From: Thalassospiraceae bacterium LMO-JJ14
GTDB taxonomy: Bacteria; Pseudomonadota; Alphaproteobacteria; Rhodospirillales; Casp-alpha2
DNA length: 64,000 bases
NCBI GenBank assembly: GCA_021555105.2
Contig: CP134604.1
Span: forward strand, 1,240,001 to 1,304,000
Direction: 5' to 3'
Shown: positions 44,509-53,532 of the stretch, one piece after another
Numbering within the stretch: position 1 is the first letter of the stretch
How the letters are laid out: each line of letters begins with the position of its first letter
Notes under the pieces: generated by a model
Databases searched by the model: none
What the model was told of the DNA's origin: nothing
Seen by the model: the letters and a program-made list of their open reading frames with translations, nothing else
Position numbers and translations under genes: made by a program

Positions 44509-46128
44509 ATGGCGAACGCAGCTGACGCCCATCACGACGAACACGGTCACGACGACCACTATCCGAGCTTTTTCTCACGCTGGTTCTGCTCGACGAACCA
44601 CAAGGACATTGGCACGGTCTATCTTTATGTTTCGATGGTTGCCGCCATTATCGGCGGTGGCATGTCCTGGTACATCCGCCTGGAACTGGCCGAACCCGGC
44701 ATTCAATACATCGAAGATTTCCAGTTCTATAACGTGCTGTTGACCGCGCACGGATTCCTCATGGTGTTCTTCGTCGTCATGCCGGCAATGATCGGCGGCT
44801 TCGGCAACTGGTTCGTGCCGCTTATGATCGGTGCGCCGGACATGGCGTTCCCGCGTATGAACAACATCAGCCTGTGGCTGCTGATCGTAGCACTGGCGAT
44901 GCTGGTAATTTCGGCATTCGTGGCAAGCGGTGTCGGGACTGGCTGGACGGTGTATCCGCCGCTTTCAAGTAACGTCTACCATCCGGGCGCAGCCGTCGAT
45001 TTCGGCATTCTGTCCCTGCACCTTGCAGGCGCCTCGTCGATTTTGGGGGCGATCAACTTTATCGTGACCATTTTCAACATGCGTGCGCCGGGCATGACCA
45101 TTCACAAGATGCCGCTGTTCGTATGGTCTATACTGGTGACGGCGTTCCTGCTTCTGCTGGCGCTGCCGGTTCTTGCCGGCGCGCTGACCATGCTGCTGAC
45201 GGACCGTAACTTCGGCACGCATTTCTTCGATCCCGCCGGTGGCGGCGACCCGATCCTGTGGCAGCACCTGTTCTGGTTCTTCGGCCACCCGGAAGTTTAC
45301 ATTATTATCCTGCCGGCGTTCGGTATCATCTCGCAGATCGTGTCCACGTTCTCCAAGAAGCCGGTGTTCGGCTATCTCGGGATGGCGTACGCGATGGCGG
45401 CGATCGGTGTTGTCGGCTTCGTCGTGTGGGCACACCACATGTACACCGTCGGTCTCGACGTCGATACCCGGGCTTACTTCACCGCCGCGACGATGGTCAT
45501 TGCCGTGCCGACAGGGGTTAAGATCTTCTCCTGGCTGGCGACAATGTGGGGTGGGTCCATCGAGTTCAAAACGCCGATGCTGTATGCCTTCGGCTTCATT
45601 TTCCTGTTCGTTGTGGGTGGGGTCACGGGTGTGACGCTGGCCAACTCGTCGGCGGACCTGGTGTTCCACGATACTTATTTCGTGGTCGCCCACTTCCATT
45701 ATGTGATGGCGATCGCGGCGATCTTTGCGATGTTTGCCGGCTGGTATTACTGGATCGGTAAAATGTCCGGCAAGCAATACAGCGAAGGCTGGGGCAAGGT
45801 TCAGTTCTGGATTTTCTTCGTCGGTGTGAACTTGCTGTTCTTCCCGCAGCACTTTGCGGGGCTGGCCGGCATGCCGCGCCGTATTCCGGATTATCCGGAT
45901 GCCTATGCGGGTTGGAACTACCTGAGTTCCGTCGGCGCCCTGATCACCGCGATCGGCACATTGCTGTTCTTCGTGATCCTGTTCAGGACCTATGCATCCG
46001 GCGCGAAAGCCGAGCAGAATCCATGGGGCGTGGGTGCAACCACGCTGGAATGGCACGTGCCTTCCCCGGCGCCGTTCCACACCTTCGAGGACCAGCCGGA
46101 CATGTCCGGTAAGGCACCGGCCGAATAA
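44509..46128 (+). CDS. coxA: Cytochrome c oxidase subunit I (aa3 type)
   Basis: A 539-residue subunit I with 12 helices. Heme a ligand: [20 protein letters not shown]. CuB and the cross-linked Tyr: [20 protein letters not shown]; CuB histidines: [20 protein letters not shown]. Heme a/a3 ligands: [40 protein letters not shown] contains the D-channel asparagine. It is a type A oxidase, reducing oxygen and pumping protons. The ATG at 44509 follows TTGAGGAGAGG, 35 bp after coxB. Confidence 0.98.
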   Translation: MANAADAHHDEHGHDDHYPSFFSRWFCSTNHKDIGTVYLYVSMVAAIIGGGMSWYIRLELAEPGIQYIEDFQFYNVLLTAHGFLMVFFVVMPAMIGGFGNWFVPLMIGAPDMAFPRMNNISLWLLIVALAMLVISAFVASGVGTGWTVYPPLSSNVYHPGAAVDFGILSLHLAGASSILGAINFIVTIFNMRAPGMTIHKMPLFVWSILVTAFLLLLALPVLAGALTMLLTDRNFGTHFFDPAGGGDPILWQHLFWFFGHPEVYIIILPAFGIISQIVSTFSKKPVFGYLGMAYAMAAIGVVGFVVWAHHMYTVGLDVDTRAYFTAATMVIAVPTGVKIFSWLATMWGGSIEFKTPMLYAFGFIFLFVVGGVTGVTLANSSADLVFHDTYFVVAHFHYVMAIAAIFAMFAGWYYWIGKMSGKQYSEGWGKVQFWIFFVGVNLLFFPQHFAGLAGMPRRIPDYPDAYAGWNYLSSVGALITAIGTLLFFVILFRTYASGAKAEQNPWGVGATTLEWHVPSPAPFHTFEDQPDMSGKAPAE

Positions 46129-46149
46129 GCCGGCCTGCGGAGCGAAACG

Positions 46150-46737
46150 ATGGCGAACGCCAAACGCAAGAATGCCCGGACGGCGGTGATATTATTCTCC
46201 GTCGCTGCCGGCATGCTTGGACTGGCGTTCGCGTCGGTGCCGCTTTACCGCCTTTTCTGTCAGGTGACGGGATTGGGCGGCACGCCGGGCGTTCAGGCGA
46301 ACGCACCGGAAACGGCGACCGACATCGATTTCACGGTTCGTTTCGATGCCAATACCAATTCCGGCCTGGGATGGCGCTTCAAGCCCGTACAGCATGAAAT
46401 AAAGCTGAAGCTTGGCGAAGAACGTTTGGCGTTTTTCCAGGCGACCAACCTGACGGACAAGACAATGACCGGCACGGCGACGTTCAATGTGACGCCGCTC
46501 AAGGCCGGACAGTATTTCGTCAAAATCGACTGCTTCTGTTTCACCGAACAGGTGTTGAAGCCGGGGGAAACCGCAGAGATGCCGGTATCTTTCTATGTCG
46601 ATCCGGCGATCTATGACGACGTAAATACCCGTGACGTGAAGACGATTACGCTTTCCTATACCTTCTATGAGCAAACTGATGCTGAAAGTAAGGTTTCGGA
46701 AGTGCGGCAACCGTTGAAAGCTGCGGAGAAGGGCTGA
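46150..46737 (+). CDS. ctaG: Cytochrome c oxidase assembly protein CtaG/Cox11
   Basis: A 195-residue Cox11-type copper chaperone. One N-terminal anchor helix (VILFSVAAGMLGLAFASVPL, then YRLFCQVTGLGGTPG) holds a periplasmic immunoglobulin-like domain. The copper cysteines are in VKIDCFCFTEQVLKPGET, with the family's K-x-x-C-F-C-F. It delivers copper to the CuB site of subunit I. It sits between coxA and coxC, 21 bp after coxA, in the usual alphaproteobacterial order. Confidence 0.96.
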   Translation: MANAKRKNARTAVILFSVAAGMLGLAFASVPLYRLFCQVTGLGGTPGVQANAPETATDIDFTVRFDANTNSGLGWRFKPVQHEIKLKLGEERLAFFQATNLTDKTMTGTATFNVTPLKAGQYFVKIDCFCFTEQVLKPGETAEMPVSFYVDPAIYDDVNTRDVKTITLSYTFYEQTDAESKVSEVRQPLKAAEKG

Positions 46738-46801
46738 CAAGGGCGGTATATCCAATGCCGTCCCTGTCATGAGTAATTAAAACCCGAGGGGGAAAATACC
46801 G

Positions 46802-47617
46802 ATGAGTGGTGCGAAAAGTCATCCCTATCATATAGTCAATCCGAGCCCGTGGCCGTTCGTGGCAAGCATGCTTGCTTTTGCCATGGCGATCTTCGCGATC
46901 ATGTATATGCATGGATCGTCGATGGTCGGCTTGCTGGTCTGCTTCGCGGCGCTGGTGATCGTTGCGGCACTGTGGTGGCGCGATGTCATCGCTGAGGGGC
47001 GTAACGGACATGATCATACCGAGGCTGTCCGCCATGGTTTGCGCATGGGGATGCTGCTATTCATCGTTTCTGAAGTGATGTTCTTCTATGCCTTCTTCTG
47101 GGCATACTTCAACGCATCGATCCCGGCGCTCAGTTTCGTCGCATCGCCGACCTGGCCGCCGGAAGGCATCGAGCCGCTGGCAACGTGGCATCTGCCGTTC
47201 CTGAACACCTTGATCCTGCTGACGTCCGGCGTCACCGTGACCTACGCACACCATGCTATTCGCCTGGGTGACAACAAGCGTGGTGCCACCGGCATCCTGC
47301 TGACGGTTATTCTGGGCGCATTGTTCACGGCCTGTCAGGCCTACGAATACGGCCATGCAACGTTTGGCTTCCAGGACGGCATCTACTCATCGACGTTCTA
47401 TTTGGCAACCGGGTTCCATGGCTTCCATGTTCTGGTCGGAACGATCTTCCTGCTGGTCTGCTATTTCCGCACGCTGAAGGGGCACTTCACACCTGAAGGC
47501 CATATCGGTTTCGAAGCCGCCGCCTGGTACTGGCACTTTGTTGACGTGGTTTGGCTGTTCCTGTTCACCGCCGTCTACTGGTGGGGTTCATTCGGCTATG
47601 TCGCACCCGCGCAATAA
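46802..47617 (+). CDS. coxC: Cytochrome c oxidase subunit III
   Basis: A 271-residue subunit III with seven helices. HPYHIVNPSPWPFVASMLAF is the family start, GMLLFIVSEVMFFYAFFWAY holds the conserved E in the W/E-V-M-F-F motif, and YLATGFHGFHVLVGTIFLLV and AAWYWHFVDVVWLFLFTAVY are also diagnostic. GAGGGGG lies before the ATG. It ends the cox operon; a terminator begins 24 bp after its stop. Genes for SURF1 and DUF983, often found after coxC, are absent here. Confidence 0.97.
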   Translation: MSGAKSHPYHIVNPSPWPFVASMLAFAMAIFAIMYMHGSSMVGLLVCFAALVIVAALWWRDVIAEGRNGHDHTEAVRHGLRMGMLLFIVSEVMFFYAFFWAYFNASIPALSFVASPTWPPEGIEPLATWHLPFLNTLILLTSGVTVTYAHHAIRLGDNKRGATGILLTVILGALFTACQAYEYGHATFGFQDGIYSSTFYLATGFHGFHVLVGTIFLLVCYFRTLKGHFTPEGHIGFEAAAWYWHFVDVVWLFLFTAVYWWGSFGYVAPAQ

Positions 47618-47641
47618 ACGCCGGATATCATGAATGACGAA

Positions 47642-47666
47642 GGCCGGGGTTCGCCCCGGCCTTTTT
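47642..47666 (+). terminator. Terminator of the cox operon
   Basis: An 8-bp stem, GGCCGGGG at 47642-47649 paired with CCCCGGCC at 47654-47661, is closed by the stable TTCG tetraloop. It is followed by TTTTT at 47662-47666. It begins 24 bp after the coxC stop and fixes the operon end. Confidence 0.92.
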
Positions 47667-47696
47667 CTATGCGCCCTGGTTCTAATCGTCCTGGTT

Positions 47697-47918
47697 TTAT
47701 TCATCCTGGCTGTTGCAACATTGATCGCCGGCTTGGATAGGTGGGCAGGGGGTATCGCCATAGGAGCAGAATACGCAGCAATCACCCGGTTTGGGCTTAA
47801 GCACGACGCCGCATTTGCCGCATTCGTGAAAATAGATGCAGGCATCTGTCGGCATACTCAGCGTTTCCTCAAACCCGCATACGGGGCATGTCAGCGCCGA
47901 AGTTAGTTTGACCTGCAC
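47697..47918 (-). CDS. GDCCVxC domain-containing small cysteine-rich protein (Cys form)
   Basis: A 73-residue protein with cysteine clusters: CPVCGFEE, ACIYFHECGKCG, and GDCCVFCSYGDTPCPPIQAG. The last matches the GDCCVxC family, whose members sometimes contain selenocysteine; here the positions are all cysteine. The first two clusters resemble a zinc ribbon. The start is GTG 47918, with AGGAGG at 47929-47924. Its ribosome binding site overlaps the stop of the SLC13 gene, so the two are translationally linked. Metal handling or redox function is possible; no activity is established. Confidence 0.8.
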   Translation of the reverse strand: MQVKLTSALTCPVCGFEETLSMPTDACIYFHECGKCGVVLKPKPGDCCVFCSYGDTPCPPIQAGDQCCNSQDE

Positions 47919-47927
47919 AAACGCCTC

Positions 47928-49334
47928 CTAGAGCAACCCCAGGAACACCCACCACAGATAATTAAGCGGCACCAGCACGATCAGCGAGACGGCCGCCAGC
48001 GCGATGGTCATCCTTGCACCGTCCCGGAGCGAGACACCACCCAATTGCATGGCGACGATCAGCGGCGGCACCTGATAGGGCAAAATCACCGTTGAATACG
48101 CGATCACCTGGCTCATCAGTACGGTTCTGAGCGGTATCCCGGTCAGGTTCGATAATTCGCTGGCCATGGGGCCGACGATGGCGGGCACACTGGGCGCGGT
48201 CGCGACCATGTTGACCACGGTGCCTAGCCCGATAATGGAAAAGAACGACATCAGCGGGGCATCTTTTGACAGCGGGATATGTGCCAGCAGCCAGCCGCCG
48301 ATCCATTCGCCGGCGCCTGTTTCGACCAGAACTGCACCCAGACTAAGGATGCCGGCAACGTAAATGGCGGACGGAAAGTTCACCTTTGTTTTCAGATCGT
48401 CGCCGTTGACGATACCGATGCCGGGCAACATGCAAACGACGGCCGCGGCCATCGCAACCCAAGCCGGGGAGATATGGTGGATGAAGTCGGTGACCCAGAA
48501 ACCGAGAGTCACGGCCAGTATAAGTGCAAGCCGACGGCCCTCCGGGCGAAGCGGCTGGGCGGGTTCAACATCAAATGCAATGTCGCGGCCTGTTTTCGCG
48601 CTCGGAAACAGCATGAACACCAGTGCAACGACCGAAACGGCTTTAATAATACCGTTAACCGGCATGTGCATCAGCATGTATTCGCCGTAGTTGAAGGTCA
48701 TGCCGAACATGTTCTCGGCGACACCGACGAGTACCATATTCGGCACGTTTGCCGGTAGAATAGCACTCGACGGCATCCAACTCGCACAGGCCAGCGTCAT
48801 GACCAGGCCGGTTCGCTCGCGAGAGCCCTGGCCGTATTCCAGCTTGTCGGCAAGGGCAAGGACGATCGGGGCGAGCAGGATAATCCGGCCCATGGTCGAC
48901 GGCATCAGTAACGCCAGCGCGATGGAGACCAGCGCGACACCACAGACGACACGGAAATAACTACCGGCGAATTTGGCGGTGATCGTTGTTGCCAGTCGAG
49001 CGCCAAGACCGGTTTTCTGGACGGCGACCCCGATAATCAGTCCACCGAATACCATCCAGAAGGCTGTTGAATGAAATCCGGAAAACACGACGTCCGCCGG
49101 GGCGGCACCGATGACCATGGCCAACGTGAAGAAGACCAGTGCCGTCAGAAATTCGGGGATCGCAACGGTGGCGTATAATCCGACCGCCAGCAGGCCGAGC
49201 GCCGCTCCCGTAAACGCGCTCTGTGGCACGCCGGCAGGCGGCGGCGTCATAAACAGAAAGACTGCTGCGATGGTTGTCACCAAAGCAAGCAAGTGTGAAG
49301 GCGAGCGGACAATGCCGAAGGGTGCTTGAGACAT
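47928..49334 (-). CDS. SLC13/DASS family anion permease
   Basis: A 468-residue transporter with about 12 helices, for example SHLLALVTTIAAVFLFMT, EFLTALVFFTLAMVIGAAP and GARMTIALAAVSLIVLVPLN. LLMPSTMGRIILLAPIVLAL matches the first S-N-T-type substrate loop in a variant form, and VATAPSVPAIVGPMASELS the second. The family carries dicarboxylates or sulfate with sodium. The specific substrate is uncertain, since the sodium-binding S-N-T motifs are degenerate here. It precedes the GDCCVxC gene by 9 bp on the same strand and is divergent from phaC. Confidence 0.85.
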   Translation of the reverse strand: MSQAPFGIVRSPSHLLALVTTIAAVFLFMTPPPAGVPQSAFTGAALGLLAVGLYATVAIPEFLTALVFFTLAMVIGAAPADVVFSGFHSTAFWMVFGGLIIGVAVQKTGLGARLATTITAKFAGSYFRVVCGVALVSIALALLMPSTMGRIILLAPIVLALADKLEYGQGSRERTGLVMTLACASWMPSSAILPANVPNMVLVGVAENMFGMTFNYGEYMLMHMPVNGIIKAVSVVALVFMLFPSAKTGRDIAFDVEPAQPLRPEGRRLALILAVTLGFWVTDFIHHISPAWVAMAAAVVCMLPGIGIVNGDDLKTKVNFPSAIYVAGILSLGAVLVETGAGEWIGGWLLAHIPLSKDAPLMSFFSIIGLGTVVNMVATAPSVPAIVGPMASELSNLTGIPLRTVLMSQVIAYSTVILPYQVPPLIVAMQLGGVSLRDGARMTIALAAVSLIVLVPLNYLWWVFLGLL

Positions 49335-49426
49335 GGACTTCGTTATAAAGCGCCAAAGGCGGTCGACAACACTTAAATCAATAGCGAAGCTGGGTTATGA
49401 TGGGCCGAACCAGGGGAGACGAAGCC

Positions 49427-51223
49427 ATGGCCGAGGACGGCAATGAAACCAATCAAGTATTCGATGCGGAAAAGCATGCAAAAATTTATGCAGACTTTGC
49501 CGAACGCTCGCAACGCATCGTAAATACCTTTCTCGAGCGTCAGCAATCAGGCGAAAACTACAGCGTTGCCGATCCGGTCGAAATCGGCCGGATGTTCATG
49601 GATGCTTCCATGAAGATGATGTCCAATCCGCAGAAATTCGCTGAATCCCAGGCAAAGTTGATGCAGGGGTATGCGGAAATATGGCAGGCCACGGCCAAAC
49701 GCATGTCCGGCGAAGAAGATGTGAAGCCGGTGATCGAACCGGCCCGCGATGACCGCCGTTTCAAGGACAATGCCTGGTCCGAGGATGCGGTCTTCGATTT
49801 TATCAAGCAATCGTATCTGTTGACGTCGGACTGGCTGCATAATCAGGTCCGCGATGTCGAGGATGTGGACCCGAAAACCCGCGAAAAGTTGCAATTCTAC
49901 ACACGCCAGTTCGTCGATGCGCTTTCGCCGACCAATTTTGCAGCGACCAACCCGAAGGTGTTGAAAGCAGCACAAGAGACGAAGGGCGAGAACCTGATCA
50001 AGGGTCTGGACCAACTGCTCAAGGATATGGAGCGTGGTCAGGGCGAACTGCGCATTTCAATGACCGATGCCGATGCGTTCGAGCTTGGCAAGAACGTCGC
50101 CGTGACTCCGGGCAAGGTTGTTTATCAGAACGATTTGATACAATTGCTGCAGTACGAGCCGACGACGGAAAAAGTCGCAAAGCGGCCGCTGCTGATCGTG
50201 CCGCCCTGGATCAACAAGTATTACATCCTTGATCTGCAACCGAAGAACTCGTTCATAAAATGGGCAACCGACCAGGGGCAGACGGTATTCGTCATCTCGT
50301 GGATCAACCCCGATCAGAAATATGCCGATAAAAGGTTCGAGGATTATATGCTCGAGGGACCTCTGGCGGCGATGGATGCAATCAAAGAGGCAACCGGCGA
50401 GTCCGAGTTGAACCTGATCGGTTATTGCATCGGCGGGACGCTGACGGCCTCGACGCTGGCGTATATGGCCGAGAAAAAGGATAACCGCGTCAAATCGGCG
50501 ACCTTCTTTACGACCATGGTCGATTTCTCGGAACCCGGCGAACTGGGCGTCTTTATCGATGAAGCCCAGCTTAAGCGCCTGGACGAACACATGGAAAAAA
50601 CCGGCTACCTCGATGGACAGTACATGAGCCAGGTCTTCAACATGATGCGGGACAACGATCTGATCTGGTCGTTCGTGGTCAACAACTATCTGCTGGGCCG
50701 CGAGCCGATGGCTTTCGATCTGTTGTACTGGAATTCCGATAACACGCGTATGCCGAAGATGATGCATTCGCTGTATCTCAGGAAAATGTACCTGGAAAAC
50801 AAACTGGTGCAACCGGGCGGCATCACGCTTGACGGAGTGGGGATCGATCTGACGAAGATCAAGGTGCCGGTGTATTGGCTGTCGACCAAGGACGATCACA
50901 TCGCGCCGTGGAAATCGACGTATATGGCGACAAAGCTTTATAAGGGGCCGAAGCGGTTCGTGCTGTCGGCAAGCGGTCATATCGCGGGTGTCATCAATCC
51001 GCCGGCGGCTGACAAATACTGCTACTGGACCAACACCAAGACGCCGGAAGATGCGGATGAATTCTTCGATGGCGCCACCCAGCATGCGGGTTCGTGGTGG
51101 CCGGACTGGCAGAAATGGGTCAAGAAATATGCTGGCGGAACCGTGGCTGCGAGAAAGCCCGGCGACGGCAAGCTCAAGGTGATCGAGGATGCCCCCGGTG
51201 CTTACGCCAAGGTGCGCATCTGA
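49427..51223 (+). CDS. phaC: Class I poly(R)-hydroxyalkanoate synthase
   Basis: A 598-residue PHA synthase. The N-terminal PhaC_N domain (about 90-270) contains NPKVLKAAQETKGENLIKGL. The catalytic alpha/beta-hydrolase has the lipase-like box GYCIGGT with nucleophile C334. The Asp and His partners lie in YWLSTKDDHIAPWKSTYMAT and VLSASGHIAGVINPPAADKY. It polymerises 3-hydroxyacyl-CoA into storage granules. ATG 49427 is chosen, with GGGGAG at a proper distance; an upstream ATG pair at 49397 would add 10 residues. phaA, phaB and phasin genes are not adjacent. Confidence 0.95.
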   Translation: MAEDGNETNQVFDAEKHAKIYADFAERSQRIVNTFLERQQSGENYSVADPVEIGRMFMDASMKMMSNPQKFAESQAKLMQGYAEIWQATAKRMSGEEDVKPVIEPARDDRRFKDNAWSEDAVFDFIKQSYLLTSDWLHNQVRDVEDVDPKTREKLQFYTRQFVDALSPTNFAATNPKVLKAAQETKGENLIKGLDQLLKDMERGQGELRISMTDADAFELGKNVAVTPGKVVYQNDLIQLLQYEPTTEKVAKRPLLIVPPWINKYYILDLQPKNSFIKWATDQGQTVFVISWINPDQKYADKRFEDYMLEGPLAAMDAIKEATGESELNLIGYCIGGTLTASTLAYMAEKKDNRVKSATFFTTMVDFSEPGELGVFIDEAQLKRLDEHMEKTGYLDGQYMSQVFNMMRDNDLIWSFVVNNYLLGREPMAFDLLYWNSDNTRMPKMMHSLYLRKMYLENKLVQPGGITLDGVGIDLTKIKVPVYWLSTKDDHIAPWKSTYMATKLYKGPKRFVLSASGHIAGVINPPAADKYCYWTNTKTPEDADEFFDGATQHAGSWWPDWQKWVKKYAGGTVAARKPGDGKLKVIEDAPGAYAKVRI

Positions 51224-51232
51224 TCCAAAAGG

Positions 51233-51844
51233 CTATCTGCCGAGCAGAAGTGCGGTTTGTGCCTGCAGATTGCGGAATTGCCGCCCCGGCAATGCCGGGT
51301 CCTGACGCACGCCTGCCAGAATGATAGCGCCTTCACCGGCACTGACGAACAGGTCCACCAGATCATCCACATCCACAGCTTTCCGGGGCGGCGCGGCGTC
51401 AAGCGCGGCTTGATAGTAGGGGCGAAGTTTATCTACGGTCTGCTCGATGCTCACGCTGGTGAGGCCGCTGATGGTTGCAGGGTATTCGCTGCGTTGCAGG
51501 GCGACAGAAGCATAAATACACCCCTCAATCACCTCGGGATGCTGGTCCAGAGCATCCGCATAGAGGCCCAGGATGTTCAGCAGTCTTTGCACCGGATCGT
51601 CGCTGAGCCGTTCGGCACGTACGCAGATATCATCAAAAAGGGCGGCTTCGGTTTCAATGAAGCGTGTGACCACAGCTTCGGCGAGGGCGGCCTTGTTCGG
51701 AAAGTGGTGAAAGAACGCCCCCTTGGTGATTCCGGCTTCGGTAATTATGCGGTCAATTGACGCACCGGCAAAGCCGCGCTGCAGGATGATTCCCTGCGCG
51801 GCGTTGAGGATATTTAGGCGGGTGGTGGCTCCGGAACGCGGCAT
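51233..51844 (-). CDS. TetR/AcrR-family transcriptional regulator
   Basis: A 203-residue regulator. The N-terminal helix-turn-helix (residues about 8-55) reads TRLNILNAAQGIILQRGFAG, then ITKGAFFHHFPNKAALAEAV, where the T-K-G-x-F-F-H-H-F recognition helix is typical. The C-terminal ligand domain includes a NemR/AcrR-like pattern (GCIYASVALQRSEYPATISG). It is convergent with phaC and divergent from the DUF1326 operon across 180 bp that include dyads and a CRP-type site. It may control that operon or its own gene. Confidence 0.92.
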   Translation of the reverse strand: MPRSGATTRLNILNAAQGIILQRGFAGASIDRIITEAGITKGAFFHHFPNKAALAEAVVTRFIETEAALFDDICVRAERLSDDPVQRLLNILGLYADALDQHPEVIEGCIYASVALQRSEYPATISGLTSVSIEQTVDKLRPYYQAALDAAPPRKAVDVDDLVDLFVSAGEGAIILAGVRQDPALPGRQFRNLQAQTALLLGR

Positions 51845-51878
51845 ATTTTCAAACCATATAGTATGTATAAACTTTAAG

Positions 51879-51894
51879 TGTGATTTATATCACA
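51879..51894. promoter_or_regulatory. CRP/FNR-family binding site, near-perfect CRP consensus
   Basis: TGTGATTTATATCACA contains exact TGTGA and TCACA half-sites with a 6-bp spacer, the CRP consensus core, and the flanks (AAG before, TCT after) extend the fit. It lies in the 180-bp gap between the divergent tetR (start 51844) and the DUF1326 gene (start 52025). If TACAAT at 51914-51919 is the -10 box, the site centre would be near -40, a class II activator position. If TATAGT at 51949-51954 is used, it would be near -75. The palindrome is certain; the protein is inferred. Confidence 0.6.
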
Positions 51895-52024
51895 TCTAAA
51901 TTATTATTATAAATACAATTATACAGATTTACATAACAGACTAGTTGGTATAGTAACGCGCCCGTCCTGACCGACGCGGGCTGATTAAGTCCGGCCGGAG
52001 GATCAGATCAATAGGAGGGTAACA

Positions 52025-52687
52025 GTGAGTGAATACAAAGATTGGATGTTGCGCGGGCCCAAAATCGGCGGGTGTAGTTGCGATTACGGGTGTCCGTGCG
52101 AGTTTAACGGCCGCCCCACGAACGGCGATTGTGAAGGCATGGAAGCCATGCGGATCGACGAGGGCTATTTTGAAGACGTTCGTTTGGATGGACTTGTCTT
52201 CGCCGTACGGTTCCGTTGGCCTGGTGCCGTTCATGAAGGTGGCGGCACGGCGCAGGCTTTTGTCGATGAACGTGCAACGGAGGCACAAGTCGATGCCTTG
52301 TTCAAAATTCTAAGCGGCGAGGAACAGGAACCGACCACGGTCTTCAATATCTATGGTTCGACGATAGAAACCGAACTCGATCCGGTTTTTACGGCCATTG
52401 AATTCGCGTGCGATATCGAAAACGCAACTGGATCTTTTAGCGTACCTAAGGTTATGGATTTCGAACTCGAGCCGATCAAGAACCCGGTCACCGGGGAAGA
52501 TCACCGTGCGCAGATCAACCTCAAGACATCGTTTGAGTTCAAGGTCGGCGAAATGGCCAGCGCAACGATCAAGTCCCCCGGTCCGGAGATGCCGATGGAT
52601 TGGGAAAAGGTTTACGGTGTGCTGTGCCACGTGACTTACGGTCCGTATGGCATCATCAAGGATCATCTTTTTGAAACAGCGGCGTAA
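52025..52687 (+). CDS. DUF1326 domain-containing protein
   Basis: A 220-residue soluble protein starting with a cysteine-rich segment, KIGGCSCDYGCPCEFNGRPT then NGDC. This is the mark of DUF1326 and a plausible metal-binding site. The remainder is beta-rich (FRWPGAVHEGGGTAQAFVDE, IEFACDIENATGSFSVPKVM). The start is GTG 52025, fixed by AGGAGGG at 52013-52019. It is the first gene of a long plus-strand run and pairs with DUF2182, 11 bp downstream. DUF1326-DUF2182 is a recurrent pair of unknown function, suspected to handle metal. A CRP-type palindrome lies upstream. Confidence 0.9.
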   Translation: MSEYKDWMLRGPKIGGCSCDYGCPCEFNGRPTNGDCEGMEAMRIDEGYFEDVRLDGLVFAVRFRWPGAVHEGGGTAQAFVDERATEAQVDALFKILSGEEQEPTTVFNIYGSTIETELDPVFTAIEFACDIENATGSFSVPKVMDFELEPIKNPVTGEDHRAQINLKTSFEFKVGEMASATIKSPGPEMPMDWEKVYGVLCHVTYGPYGIIKDHLFETAA

Positions 52688-52698
52688 GGCTAAGGCCG

Positions 52699-53484
52699 AT
52701 GCTAGCCGGTTTGTTTTCAAGAATACTGCGTAAGGACCGCCAGATGGCGGTCCTTGTCCTTGCGCCTGTCTGCATCATTGCCTGGACCTATACCGCGCTC
52801 GGTGTCGGCATGAACATGACGGCTATCGACATGACGGGTATGGCCAGCGACATGGCGATGCCGCCGACTGCGTGGACGCCGATGAACAGTGCGCTGATGT
52901 TTGCCATGTGGTGGGTGATGATGGTGGCGATGATGCTGCCTTCAGCGGCGCCCATGCTTTTTCTGTACCAGCGTGTGGTCGCAAGGCGCAACCGTGATCG
53001 CGCGCTGGGTGATATGACGGTATTCGCCCTTGGCTATCTTGTGACCTGGGGCGGTTTCAGCCTCGCTGCGACGGGATTACACGCCGCAGGGGAACTGAGC
53101 GGCTGGGTTAATGGCATGATGGCGTCTTCCTCGCACCTGCTGAATGCCGTGCTCCTGATCGGGGCCGGGGGCTGGCAGTTGACCCCGGTTAAAAATCGTT
53201 GTCTTGAAGCTTGCCGTACCCCCGTGGTGTTCCTTAGCAGAATCTGGCGCCCGGGCGCCGGGGGGGCGTTTCGGATGGGCATTGTGCATGGGGTGTTCTG
53301 TGTCGGTTGTTGCTGGGCGATGATGCTTCTGCTGTTCGTCGGCGGGGTAATGAACCTTTACTGGATCGGCGGCCTTGCGCTGTTTGCATTGGCAGAGAAA
53401 CTCACGCCAGGTTGGCCCTTGTTCGACCGGTTGACAGGCGGTGCGCTGATCCTTTCTGGGATGGCCGTACTGGTTCTTGGATAG
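52699..53484 (+). CDS. DUF2182 domain-containing membrane protein
   Basis: A 261-residue protein with about six helices. It has the characteristic methionine-rich M-W-x-V-M-M-V-A-M-M-L-P motif as FAMWWVMMVAMMLPSAAPML, preceded by a histidine-free Met-rich loop. The C-terminal GIVHGVFCVGCCWAMMLLLF holds the second family motif, with cysteines and methionines. These suggest metal (copper-type) binding in the membrane. It follows DUF1326 by 11 bp. The opening LAPVCIIAWTYTALGVGMNM is a transmembrane helix. No transport mechanism is established. Confidence 0.9.
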   Translation: MLAGLFSRILRKDRQMAVLVLAPVCIIAWTYTALGVGMNMTAIDMTGMASDMAMPPTAWTPMNSALMFAMWWVMMVAMMLPSAAPMLFLYQRVVARRNRDRALGDMTVFALGYLVTWGGFSLAATGLHAAGELSGWVNGMMASSSHLLNAVLLIGAGGWQLTPVKNRCLEACRTPVVFLSRIWRPGAGGAFRMGIVHGVFCVGCCWAMMLLLFVGGVMNLYWIGGLALFALAEKLTPGWPLFDRLTGGALILSGMAVLVLG

Positions 53485-53532
53485 CCACTAACGGATTTGC
53501 CCGCTGGGGGCTTTCCGGGCATAGTTTCGGCC

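Noticed and set aside
47634-47906. Plus-strand open frame of 90 codons after coxC
   Set aside because: It begins before and runs through the GGCCGGGG/CCCCGGCC terminator of the cox operon and covers the GDCCVxC gene on the other strand, which has better evidence (AGGAGG site, cysteine motifs).
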